64,000 bases of DNA from Salinisphaera sp. T31B1 (GTDB lineage: Bacteria > Pseudomonadota > Gammaproteobacteria > Nevskiales > Salinisphaeraceae): the NCBI RefSeq assembly GCF_040361275.1, contig NZ_APNH01000001.1, forward strand, positions 310,001 to 374,000. The letters are read 5' to 3'. Below the pieces are notes generated by a model that was not told where the DNA came from, made no database searches, and saw only the letters and a list, made by a program, of their open reading frames with translations. Position 1 is the stretch's first letter, and every line of letters begins with the position of its first letter. The position numbers and the translations under genes are program-made. Below are positions 17,334 to 26,473 of the stretch, in pieces.

Positions 17334-18618
17334 ACGACGCATCGCTCAGCTGTTCAGCCGGCCGCTGGACAGCCTGCAGTTCCGGGTCACCGCCGCCCTG
17401 GCACTGTTCGTGGCCGTGGTCTGCACGCTGATGGTACTGGCGCTGTTCGCCATCAACGAACGGCTCGAATCCGACCTGCTCAACGGCATCATCGCCCACG
17501 AGATGGACGAACTTATCGCCGAGTATCCGCATGAAGGCGATGCTGCATTGCCGAATTCGGCCACGATCGTGGCGTTCGTGGTCGGCCCCGACGAAGTGGA
17601 TACGCTGCCTCGGCCGCTGCGCGGTCTGCCGCTGAGCGAACACGGCATCAATATCGCGTTTTCCAACCGCACCTACCGGGTCGCCACCGGCTCGATCGGC
17701 GACAAGCGCGCATTCGTGGCCTACGACATCACCGCGTTCGAAGCGCGCGAGTCGATGTTCAAGATCGTGCTCGTCACCGCCGCCTTCATCGTGCTGGCGC
17801 TGGCCGTCCCGCTGGGTATCTGGATCGCGCGTATCAGCCTCAAGCCGATCAACTCGCTGGCCGATCATGTCGGCAACCTCCGGCCGGGCGATGCCACCCA
17901 GCCGCTGGCCGACCGGTTCGACCGCTACGAGGTGGGCACGATCGCCCGTGCCTTCGACCGCTTCATGACGCGACTGGACGGCTTCGTCGAGCGCGAGCGC
18001 AGCTTCACCGCCGATGCCAGCCACGAGTTGCGCACGCCGCTGGCAGTGATCCAGGGCGCGATCGAAGTATTGCAACAGGACGAGCGCATCGCCACGAGCG
18101 GGCCCATGGTGCGTATCGAACGCGCCGCCCGCCAGATGGCCGATCTCATCGAGGCGTTGCTGTTCCTCGCCCGCGACGAGGCTCAGGAGATCCACTCCCG
18201 CGATGCCAGCTGCGACGCCGAGAGCGTGATCACCGATGTGGTCGATGCCTATCGGCCGATGCTCGGCGCCAAGACCGTGGAAATCGCCGCCCTCGAGCAC
18301 TGCGAGATCGCCGCGCCCCGTATCGCATTGATCATCGTGCTGGGCAATCTGCTGCGCAACGCCATCCGCCACGGCGGCGAGGATGTCCGGATCACGCTCG
18401 CGCATGGCCTGCTCACGGTCGCTGACAGCGGCCAGGGCATGACCAGCGAACAGCTGCGCTGCGCTTTCGACCGCGGCTATCGCGCCGGGCCCGGGGCGGG
18501 CCTGGGCCTGGGCCTGTATCTGGTCAAGCGCGTGGCCGACCGCTACGGCTGGCGGATCCGGCTGGCCAGCCGCCCCGACGAAGGCACGCGGATCGAGCTG
18601 CGTCTGGCACGCGCCTAG
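17323..18618 (+). CDS. Sensor histidine kinase (HisKA/HATPase_c)
   Basis: A 431-residue inner-membrane sensor. Membrane helices lie near residues 20-45 and 145-168 and enclose a periplasmic domain of about 100 residues. A HAMP linker follows (ISLKPINSLADHV). The H-box is FTADASHELRTPLAVIQ with the phospho-accepting His. The N-box is LGNLLRNAIRHGGEDV, and the G boxes are ADSGQGMTS and GAGLGLGLYLVKRVADRYG. Start overlaps the response regulator stop, so the pair is one operon. The sensed signal is unknown; no named periplasmic domain is recognisable. It stops 127 bases before the GT9 gene, which reads the same way. Confidence 0.94.
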   Translation: MPARRRIAQLFSRPLDSLQFRVTAALALFVAVVCTLMVLALFAINERLESDLLNGIIAHEMDELIAEYPHEGDAALPNSATIVAFVVGPDEVDTLPRPLRGLPLSEHGINIAFSNRTYRVATGSIGDKRAFVAYDITAFEARESMFKIVLVTAAFIVLALAVPLGIWIARISLKPINSLADHVGNLRPGDATQPLADRFDRYEVGTIARAFDRFMTRLDGFVERERSFTADASHELRTPLAVIQGAIEVLQQDERIATSGPMVRIERAARQMADLIEALLFLARDEAQEIHSRDASCDAESVITDVVDAYRPMLGAKTVEIAALEHCEIAAPRIALIIVLGNLLRNAIRHGGEDVRITLAHGLLTVADSGQGMTSEQLRCAFDRGYRAGPGAGLGLGLYLVKRVADRYGWRIRLASRPDEGTRIELRLARA

Positions 18619-18745
18619 CCTCCGAGCGGCGGACCACCGCCGGCCTGCCCGCCGACGGTAACGAATCTTTGATCTCGTGCTGATTCGGTTGCGAGCCCGC
18701 ATGAGGCATCATTCGCAGGCGAATCTCGGGGTAAACGACAGTGGC

Positions 18746-19843
18746 ATGCCAGACAAGCACAGCACGGTGAACGCGACCGGGTGGGCGGCGCGGATCAAAC
18801 GCTGGCGTCGCAACAACCGCCGCCGTCTCAACGACCTGCTGACACGCCTGACCGGCACGCCGACGCCCAGGCGCCGGCCTCTGGCTACCGGCACCCGCCG
18901 CATCCTGGTGGTGCGCCTGAACAAGCGGCTGGGCAATATCCTGTTTCTGACCCCGATGCTGCGCACGCTCGCCGCCGGGCTGCCGACGGCTCGTATCGAT
19001 GTGCTCATCCAGGATGCGCGTCAGGCGGCGCTGCTCGAAAGCCTGCCGGGTGTCGGGCGTATCTGGGTACAGCAGCGCGGCCTGTGGGGTCTGCTCGGCC
19101 AACTGCGCACGCTGCGGGCACAGCACTACGATCTGGCCATCGACCCGAGCGGCAACTCCACCAGCAACCGGCTGGCCGTGGCGCTGAGCGGCGCGCGTCA
19201 GCGTATGGGCTTCGCCGGCCGCAGCCAGTGGCTGCGACTGACCCACGCCGCACCCCGGCCGCGCAGTCGTCATCAGGCCGAACAGGGCGTCGAGCTGCTG
19301 CTGGACAGCGTTACCGGCACCGACTTCCAGCGCCTGGACACGCTTGCGGTATTCCCCGACGAGCGGGCCCAGGCCGAGGCCTCGCGTCACTGGCGGCGCG
19401 CACTCGGGGACGAGACCACGCCGGTCGTGGGGTTTTTCACCGCCGCGACCGGGCGCAAACAGATGCCGGCCGACTGGTGGCATCGTTGGCAGAACGCACT
19501 CCAGACCCGACTGCCCGGCGCGCGTCTGCTTCAAATATGCCCGCCCGGCCAGACCGACAGCGCGCTGCCCGGCGCGGCCAGCGTGGCCATCGCCGAGCTC
19601 GACGTACTGGCCGCGTTGCTGAGCCGCCTGCAGGCATTCGTCGCCGCCGACAGCGGGCCGATGCACTTGGCCGCCGCCGCCGGCGTGCCGGTCGTCGGCC
19701 TGTTCCGTGCCACACAGCCGGCACGCTATGCGCCACTCGGCCACGATTGCACGAGCCTGACCGAGCCCGAGCTCGACGCCGAGCGGGCGGCCGGCGCGGT
19801 GGTCGAGGCCGTCGTACGACCCAGACGGCGCGGGGTCGCCTGA
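18746..19843 (+). CDS. Glycosyltransferase family 9 (heptosyltransferase-like)
   Basis: A 365-residue cytoplasmic glycosyltransferase of GT-B fold. An Arg-rich N-terminal extension (IKRWRRNNRRRLNDLL) precedes RRILVVRLNKRLGNILFLTPMLR, the GT9 opening loop. The C-terminal nucleotide-sugar half shows VVGFFTAATGRKQMPADWW and the signature AADSGPMHLAAAAGVPVVGLF. Members add heptose or other sugars to LPS core. It opens a rightward run with a chorismatase and a second glycosyltransferase (gaps of 82 and 63 bases). This suggests a common role in an envelope glycoconjugate. The first ATG in the longer frame (18677) lacks a clear ribosome site. Confidence 0.88.
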   Translation: MPDKHSTVNATGWAARIKRWRRNNRRRLNDLLTRLTGTPTPRRRPLATGTRRILVVRLNKRLGNILFLTPMLRTLAAGLPTARIDVLIQDARQAALLESLPGVGRIWVQQRGLWGLLGQLRTLRAQHYDLAIDPSGNSTSNRLAVALSGARQRMGFAGRSQWLRLTHAAPRPRSRHQAEQGVELLLDSVTGTDFQRLDTLAVFPDERAQAEASRHWRRALGDETTPVVGFFTAATGRKQMPADWWHRWQNALQTRLPGARLLQICPPGQTDSALPGAASVAIAELDVLAALLSRLQAFVAADSGPMHLAAAAGVPVVGLFRATQPARYAPLGHDCTSLTEPELDAERAAGAVVEAVVRPRRRGVA

Positions 19844-19925
19844 CGCGTCGGCCCGGCTGCGACTGGTCGGCGTCCCTGCACGCCGCTAGACTGTGGCGCC
19901 ATTCCTTCGCGCTACTGTCTATCGC

Positions 19926-20897
19926 ATGCCCGACGTATCGACCGGTCAGCCCGCTGTACGCTGGCATTCCGATGCCGCTCCGGCGGCTTCCAGCCTGCTG
20001 GCCAGCGTGCCGCACGACCCTCGAGACGACTGGTTTGCCTGCCCCCTGGAATGGATCGAGGGCGATTTTCGGGGTGAAGCCTGGTCACTTGAGCTCGACG
20101 CCGCCGAGATCGAATCCGGACAGGCCCACGGCTGGCGCTACCGTCGCTGCGGAAGCATCGCCCTGGCCACCTGTCATATCGACGACGGCCCCGACCCCGA
20201 TCCCGAGGCGATACAGCAGGCCGCCTACGACGGCTACCGGGCGCTGTTCGCACTTCAGGCCGATCTCGGACTGAGCGAACTGCAGCGCATCTGGCACTGG
20301 CTGTCGTCGGTGACCGAAGGCGACGGCGACGACGAACGCTATCAGCGCTTCTGTCGTGGGCGGGCCGAGGCGCTCGATACCCCCGGCCACCCGGTGCGCG
20401 TCCTGCCGCCGGCGACGCTGGTCAGCGGCGCCCGCCGCGGCGTGCGCATGCATGCGCTGATCGGCGACCGCGCCGTCCAGCCGATCGAAAATCCCCGTCA
20501 GGTCAGCGCCTACCGATACCCGCGCGATTACGGGCTGCGGGCGCCGGCGTTCGCCCGCGGCGGCGTGGCCACGCTCGGCAGCAGCCGTTATCTACTGATC
20601 TCAGGCACGGCCAGCATCATCGGTCACGAAAGCCGGCACCCGGGGGATGTCGACGCCCAGGCCGACGAGGCGATGAACAATCTGGCCGCGGTCATCAAAG
20701 CCGCCGCACCGCAAATCGGAGCGCATGCGCTGACCGACCTCGAATGCATCAAGGCCTATGTTCGCGATCCGGCCGACGCCCCGGCAGTCCGTGCACGCCT
20801 GTCCGCCCGCCTGCCCGGCGTACCCGCTGCGCTACTGCACGCGCCGCTGTGCCGCGAAGAACTGCTCGTGGAGTTCGAAGCACAGATGCCGGTGTAG
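19926..20897 (+). CDS. Chorismatase family protein (FkbO/Hyg5/XanB2-like)
   Basis: A 323-residue protein of the chorismatase family, which hydrolyses or rearranges chorismate to hydroxybenzoates or dihydroxy-cyclohexadienoates. Family blocks I recognise: QRIWHWLSSVTEGDGDDERY, YQRFCRGRAEAL, LLISGTASIIGHESRHPGD and VDAQADEAMNNL, followed by YVRDPADAPAVRARL. The second half has the YjgF/RidA-like fold typical of the family. In Xanthomonas, XanB2 makes 3- and 4-hydroxybenzoate for xanthomonadin and ubiquinone. Here it sits between two glycosyltransferases, so a precursor for ubiquinone or for an aryl-decorated envelope molecule are both possible. Product specificity cannot be read off by eye. Confidence 0.87.
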   Translation: MPDVSTGQPAVRWHSDAAPAASSLLASVPHDPRDDWFACPLEWIEGDFRGEAWSLELDAAEIESGQAHGWRYRRCGSIALATCHIDDGPDPDPEAIQQAAYDGYRALFALQADLGLSELQRIWHWLSSVTEGDGDDERYQRFCRGRAEALDTPGHPVRVLPPATLVSGARRGVRMHALIGDRAVQPIENPRQVSAYRYPRDYGLRAPAFARGGVATLGSSRYLLISGTASIIGHESRHPGDVDAQADEAMNNLAAVIKAAAPQIGAHALTDLECIKAYVRDPADAPAVRARLSARLPGVPAALLHAPLCREELLVEFEAQMPV

Positions 20898-20960
20898 TCG
20901 TCACGATCCCGTCATGTGCGGCCACTAGGCTCGCGCCGAGAGTCGAACGTCCGAATCGCC

Positions 20961-22070
20961 ATGCGAATCGCCTACACCGTCATGGGCTATGGCCGCGGCC
21001 ATGCCATGCGGACCGCCGCCGTACTGCCGGCACTGGAAGCCCGACATACCGTGCGTGTATTCGCCGGCCGTGACGCACACGATGTGCTGGCCCGCGAACA
21101 CGACAGTCACGAAATCCCGGTCATCGGGTATCGGTACGGCCGCGGCGGTCGTATCTCTGCGCCCCGCACCCTGATCGCAAACGCCGGACGTGTGGCGGAT
21201 CTGCTCGCCGCCGGCCCCGAAACGCGGCGCGTCTGGGCGGCCCTCGCCCGATTTCAGCCCGATCTGGTGATCAGCGATTCGGAAACCTATGGCCACCGTT
21301 TTGCCCGTCACTACGGCATTCCCAGAATCGGCTTCGATCATGTCGGGATCATGGCGTATTGCCACTGCCGTTTCGCCGACGGCGATCGACTGGCCGGCCT
21401 GCGCGACGGGCTCGGCTATCGTGCGTTCATGGGCGACCCGGACCGGGTACTGGTCTCGAGCTTCTATCCGGTCCGACCGCGCCATGCACGTATCCGGGTG
21501 GTCGGTGCGATCCTGCGCGACGGCGTACGCGCAGCGCATGCCTATGATGGGCGTGATGTGCTGGTCTATCTCAACAAGGGCGATCACCAGTACACCGCGG
21601 CACTGGACAGCGCCCTGCGCGGATGCGGCGAAAGCGTGGTGGTCTACGGCACGCGCCGGCGCGGGCTGTCTGCCAACCTGCATTTCAAGGCGCCCGCCGG
21701 CCAGGGCTTCATCGACGACCTGGCGGCCGCCCGCGCGGTGATCTGCACGGCCGGCAACCAGCTGCTGTCCGAAGCCATCCATCTCGGCAAGCCCGTGCTC
21801 GCCCTGCCCGAGGATGCAGTCGAACAGCGGCTCAACGCACGGGCGATCCAGGATATGGGCGTCGGCGAAAGCACGCCGCTGCACCGGCTGTCAGCCGCCA
21901 CACTCACCCGCTTCCTGGAACGCCGCCACGATTATGCCCGGGCCACGGCCGCACATCGCCAGGATGGGCTGGTCCAGGCGATTGGTCATCTCAACCGTGC
22001 CATCGCCGAACTGACCGCCGGCGGCCGACGCGCGCCGGGCCGTCTGGCGCGGCTGACCGGCAGCTACTGA
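20961..22070 (+). CDS. MJ1255/VC2487-type glycosyltransferase
   Basis: A 369-residue GT-B protein of the MJ1255/VC2487 family (related to GT28/UDP-GlcNAc-type transferases). It begins MRIAYTVMGYGRGHAMRTAA, with a Gly-rich acceptor loop and family His. Later blocks are DLVISDSETYGHRFARHYG, VLVYLNKGDHQYTAAL and VICTAGNQLLSEAIHLGKPV, the last being the donor-binding loop. The ATG at 20961 is taken since the family motif starts at once; the longer frame from 20916 adds an unrelated leader. Its stop overlaps the stop of the convergent cyclotransferase gene by 7 bases. The sugar substrate is unknown, and the neighbours suggest an envelope glycan. Confidence 0.85.
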   Translation: MRIAYTVMGYGRGHAMRTAAVLPALEARHTVRVFAGRDAHDVLAREHDSHEIPVIGYRYGRGGRISAPRTLIANAGRVADLLAAGPETRRVWAALARFQPDLVISDSETYGHRFARHYGIPRIGFDHVGIMAYCHCRFADGDRLAGLRDGLGYRAFMGDPDRVLVSSFYPVRPRHARIRVVGAILRDGVRAAHAYDGRDVLVYLNKGDHQYTAALDSALRGCGESVVVYGTRRRGLSANLHFKAPAGQGFIDDLAAARAVICTAGNQLLSEAIHLGKPVLALPEDAVEQRLNARAIQDMGVGESTPLHRLSAATLTRFLERRHDYARATAAHRQDGLVQAIGHLNRAIAELTAGGRRAPGRLARLTGSY

Positions 22071-22639
22071 GGGTCGTTGACGCGGTCACGACAAGCCGAC
22101 CGGCCACGGTCGCTTTCGGCGAGCGGTTCATGGTGAACATTGGTCGGCCGATGTGCGAGCGTGCGCGCGTTGCGTCGGGCACGCAGCGGGTCCGGATCGC
22201 TATGACTGGCTACCGCTGCAAGTGTTTCGACATAGTCTGCCGGCAGGCCGTGCTCGCGCGCGCCGCCGACGACGAAGGCGCAATACCAGTCATAGGGCAC
22301 GAGCGTGTCATCCAGATACGCAGGCTTGCCGCGATAGATTGCCGCACGACACGGGCCCTCGGCGGTGCCGACGTCGAGCTCGAGGAACGCATACGGCGGA
22401 CCCTCGGCTGCGTGCAGCCGCGTCAGGCGCGCGGCATCCAGCTCGAACAACACCCCGTGGACGATGTCGTCCGCCTGGCCCGTGTGCAGCACATTGCACT
22501 TGCCGGACCCATCGCTGCCACGCAGATGGAAATGCAGCTGGTGATGTGTCAGCCAGGCCGGGCCGGCCGGGCGTACTGCAGGGACCCGCTCGGCCAGCCG
22601 GGCCGTGAGCATGTTGGATCCGTAGGCGAAATAATACAT
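22064..22639 (-). CDS. Gamma-glutamylcyclotransferase-family protein (AIG2-like)
   Basis: A 191-residue protein starting MYYFAYGSNMLTARLAERVP, the conserved substrate-binding loop (YGSN) of the gamma-glutamylcyclotransferase/AIG2 fold. FELDAARLTRLHAAEG carries the probable catalytic acidic region, and CRAAIYRG leads into the loop typical of the GGCT family. Members cleave gamma-glutamyl amines or peptides to 5-oxoproline. The C-terminal tail (about 40 residues, Arg-rich) is likely disordered. It converges with the glycosyltransferase gene and shares 7 bases with it. No operon partner is visible; the physiological role is unclear. Confidence 0.85.
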   Translation of the reverse strand: MYYFAYGSNMLTARLAERVPAVRPAGPAWLTHHQLHFHLRGSDGSGKCNVLHTGQADDIVHGVLFELDAARLTRLHAAEGPPYAFLELDVGTAEGPCRAAIYRGKPAYLDDTLVPYDWYCAFVVGGAREHGLPADYVETLAAVASHSDPDPLRARRNARTLAHRPTNVHHEPLAESDRGRSACRDRVNDPQ

Positions 22640-22730
22640 GGCAGGCCAATCGACACCGGATGAACGGCCAGATTAACGCGCGCGCCCGGCCCGACCAAGC
22701 GGTCGGAGCCGTCGCCGCACGTTCTCTACT

Positions 22731-23447
22731 TCATGCCGCCTGGCCGACCCGGCTGCGGATCTGGCGAATCGCTCGGCCATGCAGCTGACATACCCGGGAC
22801 TCCGAGACGCCCATGCGTTCGGCGATCTGACGCAGGTTCTCGTCAGCCTCGTAATACAGATGCAACAACGTCTGTTCCCGTTCGGGCAACGTGCGGGCTG
22901 CCTCCATGACGGCGCGGCACATATCCTGGTACGTGACCGCCTCCTCGGGCATCACCGAATCGTTGGCGCTGATATCCAGTCCGGGCTTGTCGGCAAGCGT
23001 TGCCTCCAGACTGGTAATCTGTGACAAGCCGATGTCGTCGCACAGGCGCCGGTAGTCGCCCAGATCCATACCCAGCTCGCTGGCCACCATCTGGCTGGTC
23101 GCGGCTCCATGAGTGCGCTGCTCGACGCTCTGGCGCGCCTCCATCATGGCCCGCGCCGAGCGATGCAGGGAACGCGGTGTCCAGTCGCCCCGGCGAATCT
23201 CGTCGAGCATCGCGCCGCGGATACGAATGCCCGCGAACGTGGCGAAACTGGCGTCGGCCTCCGACTGATAGCGCATGTGTGCCTCGATCAGGCCGACCAC
23301 GCCCGCCTGGATCAGATCTTCGATATCCACACTGTGTGGTAATCGTCTGTGCAAACGCCAGGCAATACGCTTGACCAGTTCCAGATGACACTCGAGTACG
23401 CTGCCAAGTTCGCGTTGTCGATCGTTACAATCCATCGCTGCAAACAT
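22731..23447 (-). CDS. fliA: RNA polymerase sigma factor of the FliA (sigma-28) family
   Basis: A 238-residue alternative sigma factor. Region 2 shows VDIEDLIQAGVVGLIEA and SFATFAGIRIRGAMLDEIR, the FliA hallmark. The linker reads RRGDWTPRSLHRSARAMMEA, and region 4 ends LLHLYYEADENLRQIAERMG with ESRVCQLHGRAIRQIRSR. Length matches FliA (about 240). A strong ribosome site (GAGGGGGAGACG) precedes the ATG at 23447. In most bacteria fliA lies within flagellar operons. Here no flagellar genes adjoin, so it may be a relocated flagellar sigma or a paralogue with its own regulon. The symbol is given on family membership only. Confidence 0.87.
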   Translation of the reverse strand: MFAAMDCNDRQRELGSVLECHLELVKRIAWRLHRRLPHSVDIEDLIQAGVVGLIEAHMRYQSEADASFATFAGIRIRGAMLDEIRRGDWTPRSLHRSARAMMEARQSVEQRTHGAATSQMVASELGMDLGDYRRLCDDIGLSQITSLEATLADKPGLDISANDSVMPEEAVTYQDMCRAVMEAARTLPEREQTLLHLYYEADENLRQIAERMGVSESRVCQLHGRAIRQIRSRVGQAA

Positions 23448-24119
23448 CGTCTCCCCCTCGTCTAGCTGGGCCGAGGGCGCACGCTCAGCCTTTATCTACG
23501 CGCCATGTCCGCAAGGCTCGTTGCGATCCAAGCCGACACTCCTCATGACCAGGAAGCAGAAACCGTGCCTTTTCCGATTCTCTCCAGTTACAACCACTTA
23601 ACCGCAATATGACGCTGTGCGTCAGTTTTGGGCCGTGTCGCTATGCCTTATTACGTCATAAACAGACGGTTTTGGGAAGCTTTGACCACAAAAAACGACC
23701 AAAGTCGGAGATAACGAACCTCAGTGCCGTTAATTGTCAGTTTGCGGAATTGAGTTCTATTTTTAACCTGTGGCCGAGCGTCTGATCGAACCGTCTGTCC
23801 GGCGAGATGTTCGTAGCGCACGACGAACGCTCACTTTTATATCGGACAGCCTCCCCGCCTTGGCCTGCCGACTACCTACCGGCTCGGAAACATCCGGCCG
23901 CCGTGCCCGTCTGCACTGCGGCTTCATGTCTGCAGATCGACGAACGACACTGGGCGGCGCATGCAGGCGCCAAAGCGCTATCATTGACGCGGGCGGCCGC
24001 TCGCCTTCGGCATGCATGCCGGGGCTGCGAGCGCCACGTCGCGATCGATCACCGAACCAACGGCCCGCCATGCCCGCAACTATCGACATTCTTTTTGCAC
24101 CGGCCGCGCAAGGCCTCAT
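23448..24119. other. Long intergenic region, 672 bp, divergent promoters
   Basis: Nothing coding is supported here. The part at 23590-23770 is AT-rich relative to the genome and lies between the divergent sigma-factor and glycerate-kinase genes, so it probably carries promoters. No palindrome, terminator or RNA gene was recognised. Confidence 0.5.
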
Positions 24120-25250
24120 ATGAGCCTGCGAATCGTGCTCGCTCCCGACAGCTTCAAGGGCAGCGCATCCGCGCTGGAAGTTGCTCATGCGCTCGGCGAA
24201 GGGCTGCAACAATCGCTACCGACCGCTCGCCTGCGGCTGGCGCCGATGGCCGATGGCGGTGAAGGCACGCTGGATTGTGTCGCCGCCGCCGTCGCGGGCG
24301 CCTGGCAGACAACCCGGCTGACCGCCATCCACGGCCAGTCGATGGATGCGCCCTGGTATCGCACTGAAAATGACCGCGCGATCCTCGAATCGGCCACGGT
24401 GCTCGGCCTTCCGCTGATCGAGGCCAGCGTCGACGCCCCCGCGCTGGCCGCGCGCGGCAGCCGCGCCCTCGGCGAGCTGGTGATCGGCGCCCTCGACGCC
24501 GGCTGCCGCGATATCGCCATCGGTCTGGGCGGCAGCGCCTGCAACGACGCTGGTCTCGGCCTGTTGACCGCACTCGGGGCAACCGCACACGACGACAGTG
24601 GCCAGGCCGTGGCGCCCACCATGGACGGCCTGCTGGCCCTGGCACGTCTGGACCTGTCGGGCCTGGACCGGCGGCTGGCCGAGACCCGGCTGACCGCCCT
24701 GTGCGACGTGGACAACCCGCTGCTCGGCGAACAGGGTGCCAGCCGGATCTACGGCCCCCAGAAGGGCTTGACCGATTCCCAGATACAGGCGGTGGAAGCT
24801 GCTTTCGAGGGCCTGGCCACCGAATGCGGCCCGCGTGGGAATATCTACGCGGCCGGCAGTGGTGCGGCCGGCGGGCTGGGTTTCGCGTTGGCGGTACTGG
24901 GGGCCGAGCTGGCTCCGGGAGCGAATGCGCTGATGGACCTGACCGGCCTGCGCCCGCGCCTCGCCGAGGCCGACCTGGTGATCACCGGCGAGGGCCGTTC
25001 GGACGCACAGACGCTCTCCGGCAAGCTGCCTCTGGCGATCGCGCGTGCGGCTGCGCCGACGCCGACGTGGCTGGTCTCCGGCGGGATCGCCGACGAGGCC
25101 CGCGCCGAACTGCAGACCCATTTCGCGGCATGCCATACGCTGGTCGAACGGGCCGGCAGCGTCGAAGCGGCCCGGGCCGAGCCCCTGCGCTGGCTACGTC
25201 AGGCCGCCCGTGAGATCGGGCAAGACACCGCACGGCAGAGCGCCGGCTGA
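24120..25250 (+). CDS. Glycerate kinase (GarK/GlxK family)
   Basis: A 376-residue class II-type glycerate kinase. Family blocks: LRIVLAPDSFKGSASALEVA at the N terminus, LAPMADGGEGTLDCV near residue 45, IGLGGSACNDAGLGLL near residue 135, CDVDNPLLGEQGASRIYGPQKG and AGGLGFAL. The C-terminal loop ITGEGRSDAQTLSGK is the last signature. Length fits the family. The ATG at 24120 is chosen as the start since SLRIVLAPDSFKG is the family opening; the longer frame to 24012 is not supported. It makes 2-phosphoglycerate from glycerate. Glycerate released by the GH13_18 phosphorylase at 11275 could be its substrate (inference). It lies 44 bases before corA. Confidence 0.93.
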   Translation: MSLRIVLAPDSFKGSASALEVAHALGEGLQQSLPTARLRLAPMADGGEGTLDCVAAAVAGAWQTTRLTAIHGQSMDAPWYRTENDRAILESATVLGLPLIEASVDAPALAARGSRALGELVIGALDAGCRDIAIGLGGSACNDAGLGLLTALGATAHDDSGQAVAPTMDGLLALARLDLSGLDRRLAETRLTALCDVDNPLLGEQGASRIYGPQKGLTDSQIQAVEAAFEGLATECGPRGNIYAAGSGAAGGLGFALAVLGAELAPGANALMDLTGLRPRLAEADLVITGEGRSDAQTLSGKLPLAIARAAAPTPTWLVSGGIADEARAELQTHFAACHTLVERAGSVEAARAEPLRWLRQAAREIGQDTARQSAG

Positions 25251-25294
25251 CCGGCGCGACGTCCGCCTCACTCTTCAGGGATACGCCTTACGCA

Positions 25295-26251
25295 ATGCTT
25301 CGGACCTTCGAAATATCAGGCCAGACCATCGTCGAACGCAGCACGCCGGAACCGGCGGATCAGGCCGCGCGTCTGGCTGCGGCCAGCTGGATCGACGCCC
25401 AGGACCCCACCACCGACGAACGCGAGATCCTCGGACGGTTTCTGTCCGACGAACTGCCCGAAAGCGATGACGTCGAGGAAATCGAATCCTCGGCCCGCTA
25501 TTTCGTCGACGCCGACGGGATTCACGTGCACTCGCTGTTTCTGTCCCAGAGCGAAGGCCGGCACGACACGGATACCGTCGCCTTCATCCTCCAGCACGAT
25601 CGCCTGATCACCTTTCGCGAAGGCGATCTTGCGGATTTCCGCCTGCTGCGCATGCGCGCCCGGCGTCACCAGGTGGAGGCCGACTCGCCCGCCGCCCTGC
25701 TCGCCACGATCTTCGAGCAGAAGGTGGAAAATCTGGCCGATACGGTCGAGGATATCCACTTCAAGCTGGAACAGGTCAGCCATCTCGTGCTCGAGGACGA
25801 AGAGGCGGATCTCGAGGATGCGATCGACCGACTCGCCAAGCTCGAGGATTCCAACGGCAAGATCCGCCTGTGCCTGATGGACACGCAGCGCTCGATCTCG
25901 TTTCTGCTACGGCATTTGCCGGCCCGCTCGCCGGTGCGCGATACCGCCCGCGAGATCCTGCACGATCTGGATACGCTGATGAGTCATATCGCGTTCCTGT
26001 TCGATAAGATCAACTTCCTCATGGACTCGACGCAGGGCTTCATCAACATCGAGCAGAACCAGATCATCAAGATCTTCTCGATCGCGGCCGTGGTGTTCCT
26101 GCCACCGACACTGATCGCCAGCATCTATGGCATGAATTTCCAGCATATGCCGGAGCTGGCGCTGACCTACGGCTACCCGATCGCACTGGTGGCGATGGTG
26201 CTCGCCGGAATCGCCCCGTATGCCTATTTCAAGTACAAGAACTGGCTCTAG
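25295..26251 (+). CDS. corA: CorA-family divalent cation channel/transporter
   Basis: A 318-residue CorA-type protein. A cytoplasmic N-terminal domain and a long acidic alpha-helical stretch (residues about 130-240, rich in Glu/Asp) precede two membrane helices near the C terminus. The selectivity motif YGMNFQHMPE (GMN at 279-281) stands after the first helix, and the C terminus YFKYKNWL ends in the cytosol with positive charge. CorA pentamers carry Mg2+ or Co2+ across the inner membrane. It follows the glycerate kinase by 44 bases and may be co-transcribed, though no metabolic link is apparent. A role in divalent efflux (ZntB-like) cannot be excluded. Confidence 0.92.
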   Translation: MLRTFEISGQTIVERSTPEPADQAARLAAASWIDAQDPTTDEREILGRFLSDELPESDDVEEIESSARYFVDADGIHVHSLFLSQSEGRHDTDTVAFILQHDRLITFREGDLADFRLLRMRARRHQVEADSPAALLATIFEQKVENLADTVEDIHFKLEQVSHLVLEDEEADLEDAIDRLAKLEDSNGKIRLCLMDTQRSISFLLRHLPARSPVRDTAREILHDLDTLMSHIAFLFDKINFLMDSTQGFINIEQNQIIKIFSIAAVVFLPPTLIASIYGMNFQHMPELALTYGYPIALVAMVLAGIAPYAYFKYKNWL

Positions 26252-26473
26252 CGGACGCATCGGCCCGGCGTATCCGGCCGAGGCAGCCGCCAACAGCGGA
26301 CCGGACCCGCGCCCCCGGCAGACGTAGCCGGCCGGGCGTGATCCGCCCGTCGGCACGCTCTCGGCGCGAGACCGTCGAAGCCTGGCATACGATTCGCCCG
26401 ATCGCGCCTCCGCAAGACAATCGCGCGTCCCGACGGACGGCCGGGCGAACCGACTCGGCGCGTTGGCGCTGCG

